Shown one piece after another: positions 42,082 through 49,271 of a stretch of DNA of 64,000 nucleotides. This DNA is from Candidatus Scalindua sp. SCAELEC01 (GTDB lineage: Bacteria > Planctomycetota > Brocadiia > Brocadiales > Scalinduaceae): NCBI GenBank assembly GCA_004282745.1, contig SHMT01000014.1, positions 1 to 64,000 on the forward strand, written 5' to 3'. A program made the translations under genes and the position numbers. Under the pieces are notes generated by a model that was not told where the DNA came from, searched no databases, and saw only the letters and a list, made by a program, of their open reading frames with translations. Numbering within the stretch: position 1 is the first letter of the stretch; each line of letters opens with the position of its first letter.

Positions 42082-42256
42082 AGAGCACGACCCCCGCTTG
42101 ATTTCGTTCTATTACTGCAACCTCAATTTCAAGGTCTTGTCGATACCTGTCAACCCTGACGAACTCTTCAAAACTGTTAAACCTTCCCACGTTGATCACC
42201 TTCCTAACAAGTGACAACTGTAAGACCTTCATTTCCATTTGTGATAGTACTTCCAT
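42074..42256 (-). CDS. Small phage protein, unknown
   Basis: 60 residues from the ATG at 42256, which follows GGAGG by eight bases. The mixed sequence FNSFEEFVRVDRYRQDLEIEV shows no known motif. Confidence 0.5.
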   Translation of the reverse strand: MEVLSQMEMKVLQLSLVRKVINVGRFNSFEEFVRVDRYRQDLEIEVAVIERNQAGVVLCG

Positions 42257-42309
42257 TTTTGAGACCTCCAAAAAGTTAAGGATTTAAATGATTATTTAAA
42301 TTCCTCCCC

Positions 42310-42507
42310 TTAAGACTTTTTGTTGTCGAAGCGCCACAATTCAAGTTCAGAGAGTTTGAAATATAATCTCCCGTTCGGTTTGTCCTGATAGAATGGGAAC
42401 CTCATGATTCCCGCTTTTGTATCAGCAACAAAGCCGTCTAACGACCGCCTTGATAATCCCAAAAACTTCGCCGCCTCTTGAATTTTGACGTATGGTTCTC
42501 TCGCCAT
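42310..42507 (-). CDS. Excisionase-like helix-turn-helix protein
   Basis: 65 residues. KIQEAAKFLGLSRRSLDGFV is a MerR/Xis-type helix-turn-helix, followed by FYQDKPNGRLYFKLSELELWRF, the wing and strand of the excisionase family. It probably directs integrase toward excision and may bind the att arms. Confidence 0.75.
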   Translation of the reverse strand: MAREPYVKIQEAAKFLGLSRRSLDGFVADTKAGIMRFPFYQDKPNGRLYFKLSELELWRFDNKKS

Positions 42508-42519
42508 AAAAACACCCTC

Positions 42520-42846
42520 TCAACTCTTCTGTAATTGCTTCGCCGCCTTACGCCGCGCCTCCCCGCTTATGTTCATTTGGTTCCCTGCTTCGTCCCGTGC
42601 CCGCTTTGTACGCTTGTCCCGTCTCGGAATGTCCTCTTCATTGATACCAAAAAACTTTGCCAACAACTGACGCAACCATTTAGCCTCACAATGGCCCAAT
42701 TTCACTAGCGTAAATCTATCAGCCGTCCAAGCGATATTTCTCCTTTGAAACTCCTTCTTATGCTTCTTGTAAATCTCTTCAGCCGCTTTAGCGTTTGTCC
42801 ACCTCCTCTTGATTAACTCTTGAGTAATAGGATTGTCATAATCCAA
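42520..42846 (-). CDS. Cro-like regulator, first gene of the lytic operon
   Basis: 108 residues from TTG 42846, which has GGGAGG eight bases upstream (a GTG at 42855 lies too close to that site). DYDNPITQELIKRRW and FGINEEDIPRRD suggest a small DNA-binding fold with a basic C-terminus. It is divergent from the CI-type repressor across the 550-base control region, as Cro is in lambda. No clear helix-turn-helix match, so the role is from position. Confidence 0.55.
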   Translation of the reverse strand: MDYDNPITQELIKRRWTNAKAAEEIYKKHKKEFQRRNIAWTADRFTLVKLGHCEAKWLRQLLAKFFGINEEDIPRRDKRTKRARDEAGNQMNISGEARRKAAKQLQKS

Positions 42847-42896
42847 AATTCTCACCTCCCAGTTACAAAAATATTAAAAAAAACTAAACAAATCAC

Positions 42897-42931
42897 TTGA
42901 CATACCGATACTTATCTAATATAAGTTAGAT
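42897..42931 (+). promoter_or_regulatory. Promoter with overlapping palindromic operator in the immunity region
   Basis: TTGACA at 42897-42902, a 17-bp spacer and TATAAG at 42920-42925 make a near-ideal sigma70-type promoter on the plus strand. The palindrome ATCTAATATAAGTTAGAT (42914-42931, six-base arms) covers its -10 box, so a repressor could block it. It points toward the 32-codon frame at 42990. Confidence 0.6.
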
Positions 42932-42989
42932 TTGATAGACGTACCGGTGCTGTTTGTGGTGTTCTTAATACCATCTAGGTACTTTCAGT

Positions 42990-43088
42990 ATGTCAAATCT
43001 CTTATTACTGCTCTTTGCTACTTTGTCGTTAGTAACAGCCTTGCTCTTTTTCTGGCAACGGCTTACGTATACTAAGGACTATATATAA
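42990..43088 (+). CDS. 32-residue single-pass membrane peptide
   Basis: An open frame in the immunity region: MSNLLLLLFATLSLVTALLF followed by FWQRLTYTKDYI. One membrane helix (about 3-21), then aromatic and basic residues, like small hydrophobic phage or type I toxin peptides. A strong promoter and operator lie about 60 bases upstream, and a weak AGG ribosome site precedes it. A perfect 7-bp hairpin lies downstream (43120-43139). Coding is not proven. Confidence 0.4.
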   Translation: MSNLLLLLFATLSLVTALLFFWQRLTYTKDYI

Positions 43089-43343
43089 TGCCCGTTTTTG
43101 AGGCGTTATAAACGTGCCCATGGTTGCTCGAACAACCATAAGCATATAAGAATGAAGTAGTTACCTTCCAAGCACCACTTCTCAACGGAATTAGTACGTC
43201 TAAATTTTCCAAAAACATAATACGTTTGAATAAAATTTAATACTTTTTACCCATATCAAAAAGCTTAGGAGCGATATACACACTCTAAGTTAAACTTGAT
43301 ATGTATGTATTATCGTCAATATAGTGTATATGTCAACAAAATT

Positions 43344-43394
43344 ATGCACAAATTCGTGCATATAACTTTCTAACAATCTCCGATATAATCAGTT
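43344..43394 (+). promoter_or_regulatory. Repressor promoter and 18-bp operator (leaderless start)
   Basis: ATGCACAAATTCGTGCAT (43344-43361) is an almost perfect palindrome and a good CI operator candidate. TATAAT at 43384-43389 is six bases before the repressor ATG at 43395, with no ribosome site between, so the repressor mRNA is probably leaderless, as for lambda cI from PRM. The -35 region is poor, in line with an activator-dependent promoter next to the operator. Confidence 0.55.
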
Positions 43395-43874
43395 ATGATA
43401 AAAAAAAATACTTTGGAAAATGAAAAAAATACTTTCAAGGGCAGGATTTTAGAATGCATCGGCGATAAAAAGCCCTATACTTGGGGCAAGTCTGCCGGAT
43501 TGGATAGAGGGCTTTTGAATAGAATATTCAACGATGGCAAGATTCCAACATGGGAACCGTTGGTCTTGATCTCTGAAAGCCTCGGTAAATCGATAAATTG
43601 GTTATTGACCGGAACTGAGCACCCTCTAGACAAGCCTAATCCTAATGCCTGCCTAGTCCACTGCAACGCAGACGAGCAACACGTTGTTAATAAGCTGGTT
43701 GAAATATTTAGGAATGATGATGAAACACACAAAATTTTGGTAACCCACAATATTAATACCCTTTGTGGTGATAAGCTATGGGTGAGAATGGGAAAACCGG
43801 AAAGACGTAAAAAACCCGATGGGCGGCAAGGGATGCCGGAACGACGGACAAGGGTGTTTCTTTATAAGAATTGA
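43395..43874 (+). CDS. CI-type phage repressor
   Basis: 159 residues. An XRE-like helix-turn-helix lies at about 15-72 (YTWGKSAGLDRGLLNRIFNDGKIPTWEPL ... NWLLTG). The C-terminal part (GRQGMPERRTRVFLYKN) is short, so this is the small-repressor type and may lack the self-cleaving peptidase domain. It is divergent from the lytic operon with operators between. The 3' end of this gene is repeated as scars at 45051 and 46899, which matters for the origin of the cargo region. Confidence 0.82.
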   Translation: MIKKNTLENEKNTFKGRILECIGDKKPYTWGKSAGLDRGLLNRIFNDGKIPTWEPLVLISESLGKSINWLLTGTEHPLDKPNPNACLVHCNADEQHVVNKLVEIFRNDDETHKILVTHNINTLCGDKLWVRMGKPERRKKPDGRQGMPERRTRVFLYKN

Positions 43875-43989
43875 AATGGGTTGTGATTTACTGAAAGTGT
43901 TTTAGTTGAAAGTAGTGCAGTCGAAGTCTGTTTAAATTTTAAGCATAAGAAATATTTCTACTACATCATTACGGAATGAGGCACTACTA

Positions 43990-44985
43990 ATGATTAAAAA
44001 ACCAACAGTTTTTATTTTGGGAGCTGGTGCAAGCATTCCATATGGATATCCATCAGGTGAAACCCTTGTAACTGAAACAGTATCAGAGCTATTGGGGAAG
44101 CGGATGTTATTTCAAATATGCAGAAAAATGGATTTCACAGAATGTGAAATTAACGAATTTGCCAATACACTTAATCGTTCTGGTGACAAGTCTATTGATG
44201 CATTCCTTGAACGCAATTCAGGATTTATTAAATTGGGGAAAGTAGTAATCACCCTTAAACTTATTCAGAAAGAAAATGAAGAATCTTTGTTTTCATTTCA
44301 TGATGATAAATGGTATGGAGACGTAGTAAATGAACTAAAGCCATCCTCAGTAGATAGCTTTGATAACAATGTTTCGTTTTTAACATTTAATTACGATAGG
44401 TCATTCGAACATTACCTGTTTCTTTCAATAAAAAACAGCTATGAAGAAATAAAAGATGTTAAGCAATGCGCTGAAATAGTTAGTTCTATACCTATAATAC
44501 ATTTACATGGTCAGATTGGAAAATTACCTTGGCAATCTAATGATGGCTCTGGAAGACAGTATAGTGAAAGCTTTGAAGAAATTAAATATATTAGAAAAAC
44601 ATTATCTCGGAATGTAGAGTATCTTGGGTCTACTCTTGCTAAAGCAAGGCATTATATAGTCAATATCAGCAAACAAATTAAAATTATCCATGAGAAAGAG
44701 TTAGATAGTGATGATGAATTTCAAAAAGCTAAGATATTATTGAATAACGCAGAAAATATTTATTTTTTAGGGTTTGGTTATCACGATGTCAATCTAAAAA
44801 GATTAAACATATCTCAAATATCACCAATATCACCAAAGATTAAAAGAAATATTGATGGAACATCTTATGGTATTGGTGCCGCTAAAAGAAAACATATTAA
44901 CTCAGTAACAAATGGGAGAATTAATTTACCTGAAAAAAATTATAAAATAATTGAGTTTCTTAAAGAAAGAGTACTATTTGAATAG
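43990..44985 (+). CDS. SIR2-like (NAD-binding) protein, candidate phage-defence effector
   Basis: 331 residues. The SIR2-type Rossmann core has GAGASIPYGYPSG (11-23), FNYD (133-136) and HLHG (171-174, the His used by NAD hydrolases/deacetylases of this fold). The middle and C-terminal parts are unlike sirtuins and similar in style to SIR2 domains of defence proteins, which deplete NAD on infection. The C-terminal domain (185-331) is unassigned, with GFGYHDVNLKRL near 258 as in SIR2-like defence proteins. It lies in AT-rich cargo between the repressor and scar 1, in a classic place for superinfection-exclusion genes. Function is inferred. Confidence 0.75.
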   Translation: MIKKPTVFILGAGASIPYGYPSGETLVTETVSELLGKRMLFQICRKMDFTECEINEFANTLNRSGDKSIDAFLERNSGFIKLGKVVITLKLIQKENEESLFSFHDDKWYGDVVNELKPSSVDSFDNNVSFLTFNYDRSFEHYLFLSIKNSYEEIKDVKQCAEIVSSIPIIHLHGQIGKLPWQSNDGSGRQYSESFEEIKYIRKTLSRNVEYLGSTLAKARHYIVNISKQIKIIHEKELDSDDEFQKAKILLNNAENIYFLGFGYHDVNLKRLNISQISPISPKIKRNIDGTSYGIGAAKRKHINSVTNGRINLPEKNYKIIEFLKERVLFE

Positions 44986-45050
44986 TTAGAGTGAGCGCTT
45001 CAAGTCTTAGGTTAGCAATCAACCAACCACCAAAAAGGCTGTGGTCAAAC

Positions 45051-45110
45051 CCACGTCCGGGAATGCCTGAAAGAAGGACAAGGGTATTTCTTTATAAGAG
45101 TGAGAATTAA
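45051..45110 (+). pseudogene. Scar: copy of the 3' end of a CI-type repressor gene
   Basis: In-frame codons 45063-45110 read MPERRTRVFLYKSEN then stop. They match the end of the intact repressor (MPERRTRVFLYKN then stop, 43833-43874). The DNA upstream does not continue the repressor. This is a remnant of a second repressor gene, left at the end of the SIR2 cargo. Confidence 0.85.
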
Positions 45111-45178
45111 CCGAATACAATTTTCTTCCGATAATTTCTCTGGTAAAGAGTCCGTTTTCACTTTTTAGAGGTATGGCC

Positions 45179-45784
45179 ATGAGATATTTAGTACTAATAA
45201 TCTGTATTGTATTTTCAACCAGTATAGCGTCTGCGATCCCCAGCGATGAGGCACAAAATAAGGTGAAGAATCTGCCATGTAAAACAGGTGGCACGGTGGA
45301 TGAACACCTGACCAAAAAAGCTGATATTCCAGCCATGGACGATATGGGATGGAGCGCTTACCCTTTAGACGACGGAGCATTCCATGTTGAAAGGTTTATG
45401 ATTTTAAGCGACAGGATGCGGTTAATTTATAGATGGCATGTTGACACCCAAGGCAATGTTACTGCTGTTAATGGAAAAGCAAAAAGTATTACGGTACCTA
45501 ATAAATATACCCACTATATCGAGTCACGAGACAAAGCCAACACAAGAATCGATCATAAATCTGGGGACAATGTGGTACTTCGGAACAAATCTGATGACGC
45601 ATTTGCAATACACAAAGATGCAGAGCTAAGTAATATAACAAATTTATTTTCCAACGGCATTAAAGCCACTATCAAAAGTTTTAAGACGTTCCCCGACAAA
45701 CCAACAGCATACAAAGTGCAACTGACTTTAGGAGACGGAAGCATCTATAACGGGTGGGTTCCCGGAAATGTTATAAACAATTAA
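45179..45784 (+). CDS. Secreted prophage cargo protein, unknown
   Basis: 201 residues from the ATG at 45179, for which AGAGG is well placed. A Sec signal peptide covers about 1-20 (MRYLVLIICIVFSTSIASA). The mature part is soluble, beta-rich (FHVERFMILSDRMRLIYRWHVD, YKVQLTLGDGSIYNGWVPG). No family recognised. The membrane-protein gene follows 39 bases later on the same strand, so they may form one unit, perhaps a surface-exclusion or toxin-type pair. Confidence 0.55.
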   Translation: MRYLVLIICIVFSTSIASAIPSDEAQNKVKNLPCKTGGTVDEHLTKKADIPAMDDMGWSAYPLDDGAFHVERFMILSDRMRLIYRWHVDTQGNVTAVNGKAKSITVPNKYTHYIESRDKANTRIDHKSGDNVVLRNKSDDAFAIHKDAELSNITNLFSNGIKATIKSFKTFPDKPTAYKVQLTLGDGSIYNGWVPGNVINN

Positions 45785-45823
45785 TTATGGCAACACTAAC
45801 GCTAAGTTTCTAGAGGAAGTAAA

Positions 45824-46699
45824 ATGGACTCTAAAAAGCAGACAAAAATCAATAATCGTCAGAAGATGGATATAGCATCTTTGTCACTAGACAAAGTTAC
45901 TCTCAGAAAGTTTTGCGATATTCTTCAAGAGAGAGCTAATTCAGCTGCTGAAATTGAGCTAGGTTTTTTCAAAAGAAACGAACAATCTCATGGGGAATAT
46001 GAGGATAACAGAAAAACTCTCAGAGAATCGTTTAAGTTAAAAATTACTATATCTGGTAAGGATGGTGAACAATTGTGGGGTTCGATTGTAGAGGTATTTG
46101 ACTCAGCAAATTTTCCAGAGGAAGTAAGATCACTTTACGTTGATAGTGAGAGTACACTTAGGCATGTCCACAATTATTATCCACATAATTCTTTTCAGAT
46201 ATTCCTGGATTTCAACAAACCTAAAATATTTGACATGTCTTTATTGCCTAGTCAAGGTACACCTAATCAATCAAAAATTGAAGTACAAGGTTACGATGCC
46301 ACGTGGGTTAATGGCGTTTTTAGTGAACTTAAACAATTTATTGATAAACGTTCTTCTACTCTATCTATAGTCCACAGCCATAGCATATATGACATATTAC
46401 TTTTGGTTTTGGGATTTCCATCTTCATTTTGGGTTTGCAGTAAACTATCAAATCAAATAGAAACTGCATTTGAGAGTGGTAGCGTTTTCGTGATAAACGC
46501 TCTTTACCTTTATGTTTTTGTTATAACTCTGTTTATATTTAGAGTCTTATTTCATTATATAAGGTGGGTCTGTCCGTTAGTAGAGTATCAAAGTAAGGAC
46601 AATAAAATATTTGCGCACAGAGCTGTCTCAGCATTATTATGTATAGGTTGGTTCGGTCAGATTGCTTATGATGTTGTAAAATGGTTATTCAAGACTTAA
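45824..46699 (+). CDS. Membrane protein of the cargo region, unknown
   Basis: 291 residues. The N-terminal two thirds (about 1-175) are soluble, with a charged helical start and a beta-rich middle (FQIFLDFNKPKIFDMSLLPS). Three hydrophobic segments follow near 185-205, 224-250 and 265-283. Soluble sensor plus membrane domain is a common layout of abortive-infection effectors. No domain I can name. It ends about 90 bases before the integrase scar. Confidence 0.55.
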   Translation: MDSKKQTKINNRQKMDIASLSLDKVTLRKFCDILQERANSAAEIELGFFKRNEQSHGEYEDNRKTLRESFKLKITISGKDGEQLWGSIVEVFDSANFPEEVRSLYVDSESTLRHVHNYYPHNSFQIFLDFNKPKIFDMSLLPSQGTPNQSKIEVQGYDATWVNGVFSELKQFIDKRSSTLSIVHSHSIYDILLLVLGFPSSFWVCSKLSNQIETAFESGSVFVINALYLYVFVITLFIFRVLFHYIRWVCPLVEYQSKDNKIFAHRAVSALLCIGWFGQIAYDVVKWLFKT

Positions 46700-46789
46700 A
46701 AAGTTCTCCAACTAAGACACTCTCAAGCTTGCGTCTTTTATGATATTGTTTCCTTTTAAAGCAAACCAACACCTAAAAATTAGAACAAA

Positions 46790-46831
46790 ATGTCAATACG
46801 TAAAAGGAGAAACAACTGGTATGCAGACTTC
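46790..46831 (+). pseudogene. Scar: copy of the 5' end of an integrase gene
   Basis: Fourteen codons read MSIRKRRNNWYADF, matching the start of the intact integrase at 49272 (MPIYKRGKTWYADL). After this, the frame runs into the 48-bp repeat. The fragment is what remains of an integrase gene at the end of a former cargo unit. Confidence 0.8.
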
Positions 46832-46850
46832 AAAAAACAACCATCCCCAC

Positions 46851-46898
46851 CCACCCAAGAAAACCAGTGGTCAAAATTGAAGGGGTGGGGATAGGTGA
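46851..46898. repeat. 48-bp direct repeat, copy 1, with hairpin potential
   Basis: Identical over 48 bases to 47494-47541. It begins CCACCCAAGAAAACC and ends GGGGTGGGGATAGGTGA. With the bases just before it (ATCCCCACCC at 46843-46852), GGGTGGGGAT can pair to make a stem. The two copies flank the gene at 46988. Confidence 0.9.
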
Positions 46899-46931
46899 AG
46901 ACGGACTAAGGTATTTCTTTATAAGAATTGA
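46899..46931 (+). pseudogene. Scar: second copy of the 3' end of a CI-type repressor gene
   Basis: Codons read RRTKVFLYKN then stop, as in the intact repressor (RRTRVFLYKN then stop). It follows directly on the 48-bp repeat. It starts another cargo unit, which holds the gene at 46988. Confidence 0.82.
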
Positions 46932-46987
46932 ATTGAGCCTTGGCTTTTTAAAAACCGCATATTTATGTTTTATCACAGGAACTAATC

Positions 46988-47446
46988 ATGGAATTTCTAG
47001 AAACTATTGAAGAGTATGAAGATAACGGAAATGGCGAGTACGCATGGAGTCGTTGTGACGCTCCCAAAGCAATCGAGGCGATTGCTGCTTTGGGTAAAGC
47101 CTTCATTGGAGGAGAAGTATTGTTAGCTGTTGGAAAAAAAATCAAAGAAGACAGTCCAATAGTTAAAGGGCCTTCAGACAGTTTTGTGATGTCTGACCCT
47201 CATCAGTCTGGAATGGAGGAATCCCTTCCCATGAAGAATGGGACTTGGAGAACTTTTACTTGGAATATTGACCCTCGAAAACCATCTGAACTATTATGGG
47301 TCGACTATGTTGCTAGGACGGCGAATGAAACTCTAGAGGTTGTCAAGAAATTTCCCGATGAGGGAGAATTAGATATTCCAGAAGGATCTGAGCTTTATTA
47401 CTGCTTATGCTGGACCTCAGAAAATGAACCGCCTCAAGAGGGATAA
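46988..47446 (+). CDS. Small acidic cargo protein, unknown (immunity-protein-like style)
   Basis: 152 residues, acidic, no membrane segment. KAIEAIAALGKAFIGGEVLLAVGKK is a helical repeat-like stretch; NGTWRTFTWNIDPRKPSELLWVDYVA is beta-rich. The style (small, acidic, alone between repeats) recalls immunity proteins of contact-dependent toxins, but I know no sure family. It forms a one-gene unit between the two 48-bp repeats. Confidence 0.5.
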   Translation: MEFLETIEEYEDNGNGEYAWSRCDAPKAIEAIAALGKAFIGGEVLLAVGKKIKEDSPIVKGPSDSFVMSDPHQSGMEESLPMKNGTWRTFTWNIDPRKPSELLWVDYVARTANETLEVVKKFPDEGELDIPEGSELYYCLCWTSENEPPQEG

Positions 47447-47493
47447 CTAATCAGGTAAACTAAAGTTAGTAAACCTTGAGACACCCCCCCCAA

Positions 47494-47541
47494 CCACCCA
47501 AGAAAACCAGTGGTCAAAATTGAAGGGGTGGGGATAGGTGA
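47494..47541. repeat. 48-bp direct repeat, copy 2
   Basis: Exact copy of 46851-46898. The sequence after it lacks the repressor 3' end found after copy 1. Recombination between the two copies would delete exactly the unit with the gene at 46988. Confidence 0.9.
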
Positions 47542-47578
47542 TAAGATATTTAGTTATTCAGAAATTTTTCAAAATTTG

Positions 47579-47625
47579 TTATGATATTCGTAATGCACAG
47601 ACGCAATATATTTCGAATATCATAA
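47579..47625. promoter_or_regulatory. 12-bp perfect inverted repeat before the TIGR04255-type operon
   Basis: TTATGATATTCG at 47579-47590 and CGAATATCATAA at 47614-47625 face each other across 23 bases. They lie about 105 bases before the operon at 47731. It could be an operator for a regulator of the operon or an RNA hairpin. Confidence 0.5.
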
Positions 47626-47730
47626 CGTCCATATATTTAACGATAAGCTGACTGTTGAGTTCGTCTTCACTCCACTCGAACGCCATTAACAGGCTATCCA
47701 TATTGCATTTAACATTAAGAGGAAAATTTA

Positions 47731-48477
47731 ATGAATGAAAATGGAATAAATGATAAAAATTTAAATAAAAACGGTATCAAAAATTTTATACTTAGGATTG
47801 ATTTAATAAAAAATAAAATATTAGATATTAGTAAAATAGCAGATGCTATGGCAAGTTATTTTGATAGGGCAGAAAAAAGACAATTAAGTAATTTTACCTT
47901 AAAATTTACTAATGATGATTCCAAATTAACAAAAGAAGAAGTCTTTAATTTTGTTCTAATTTCAGAAACAAAATCAGTATCAATGACATTTTCAGAAATA
48001 GAAAATGCTTTTTGGATAAAAAGTTCTCAATATAGAAACAATTTGATTTATAAAGAACTTATTAAAAAAGTAATTGAAGAAATTTCGACCATTTGTAATG
48101 AAACTGAGGCTAAAAGAATTGGTCTTCGTTATATTAACGAATTTAAATGTGAGAAAATTAGTCATGTTGGGCAAATTTATGGAAAAAGATTAACCACAAT
48201 TACTAAGGCTATGATGAAGGAAGAAAATCAAAGCAGAGTAATAGGAATGGAACATTATAATAATGATGAATATAAGTTGCGATTACAATACGGTATTCCA
48301 AACAACTTTTATCCTTCTGTTATTACGTTATGTCCACTACTATTGGACATCGATTCTTATACTGAATGTACATGCAATATCTCTGATTTTGAAAAAATTA
48401 TTTCTGATTTAAATCATGCTGCTTATGGAAAATTTATAAAAGAAATGAATCCAAAATATTTGGAGGAATTAAAATGA
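47731..48477 (+). CDS. TIGR04255-type cargo protein
   Basis: 248 residues, Lys/Asn/Ile-rich, in strongly AT-rich DNA. RIGLRYINEF near the middle and SVSMTFSEIENAFWIKSSQYRN are typical of the TIGR04255 family, which is spread sporadically among bacteria and mobile elements and has no settled function. Its stop overlaps the next ATG (ATGA). Together with the two next frames it forms a compact unit before the integrase. Confidence 0.65.
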   Translation: MNENGINDKNLNKNGIKNFILRIDLIKNKILDISKIADAMASYFDRAEKRQLSNFTLKFTNDDSKLTKEEVFNFVLISETKSVSMTFSEIENAFWIKSSQYRNNLIYKELIKKVIEEISTICNETEAKRIGLRYINEFKCEKISHVGQIYGKRLTTITKAMMKEENQSRVIGMEHYNNDEYKLRLQYGIPNNFYPSVITLCPLLLDIDSYTECTCNISDFEKIISDLNHAAYGKFIKEMNPKYLEELK

Positions 48478-48647
48478 ATCCAGAGTATATTAATCCTATT
48501 CCTGAAAGCCCTAAAAGACTTATAGAAATAAAAGAAAATGAGCAAAAAACACCAGAGAGAATCACAATTGAATACCAGACAACAGGAGAGTTTAAAGATA
48601 TCAGCAAGGAAGTCTCAAGTGAGCCAGGAGAGAGTTTCACAAGGTGA
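48474..48647 (+). CDS. 57-residue protein, middle gene of the TIGR04255 unit
   Basis: MNPEYINPIPESPKRLIEI starts at the ATG that overlaps the upstream stop and has a perfect GGAGG site eight bases before it. Charged, Pro/Glu-rich. Its frame overlaps the next gene by about 110 bases in a different phase. Small size and coupling suggest an antitoxin-like or adaptor role, which is only a guess. Confidence 0.55.
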   Translation: MNPEYINPIPESPKRLIEIKENEQKTPERITIEYQTTGEFKDISKEVSSEPGESFTR

Positions 48648-49149
48648 TATATTCCAAGATATCGAAATCCTAGAAAATATTGATGTTGAAAAATCAATAA
48701 TTCGGGTACAAAAAATTCTTTTCCCCTTTGTCGTATGTCTGAATCAAGAATGTGATCTTGAAAAAGATTACAAAAACAATGAAAGCATGTTATGCAATAA
48801 TAATCTGCTTCATATTGCTATTGCCCCAGCCTTCATATTTGACCAGTACTTGACTGGAACACATTGGGGAAGTATATTTTCCTGTAATAAACCGCAAAAA
48901 AGGAAAGATACCATAATCAGGAATATAATGGATAATGAAATACCTAGGTATCACTATTTAAAATTCTCAGAACTTGACATGCCAGAACTAATTATTGATT
49001 TCAAACACTTTTTTACTGTTAATAGAAATAAATTGTATAATCAACTTGATAGTCGTTTATGCTCTCTTGACGATTTATTTAAAGAAAAAATAAATCAACG
49101 GTTTTCTAATTATGTATCAAGAATTGGACTACCTGAACATAAAAGGTAA
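48538..49149 (+). CDS. Third protein of the TIGR04255 unit, unknown
   Basis: 203 residues. The conserved-looking part begins near residue 34 (SQGDIFQDIEILENI) and contains FPFVVCLNQECDLEKD, a pattern I associate with partners of TIGR04255 proteins. The true start may be the ATG at 48538 or a GTG near 48619; both lie inside the middle frame. No membrane segment. Function unknown. Confidence 0.6.
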   Translation: MSKKHQRESQLNTRQQESLKISARKSQVSQERVSQGDIFQDIEILENIDVEKSIIRVQKILFPFVVCLNQECDLEKDYKNNESMLCNNNLLHIAIAPAFIFDQYLTGTHWGSIFSCNKPQKRKDTIIRNIMDNEIPRYHYLKFSELDMPELIIDFKHFFTVNRNKLYNQLDSRLCSLDDLFKEKINQRFSNYVSRIGLPEHKR

Positions 49150-49271
49150 GACAATTGATAATCGCCTACCAAAAAAGATTCAGCCAACAACAAAAAGCGT
49201 AGCGTCTGATTTTTAACGTTAAACCTTCAAAACCAAATTAACACCAAACAAACAAAAAAAATTATAACCAA

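Noticed and set aside
43990-49149. A known multi-gene defence system (Thoeris, Gabija, Retron, CBASS)
   Set aside because: Apart from the SIR2-like protein none of the partner genes or motifs (TIR domain, helicase, reverse transcriptase, cyclase) is present.
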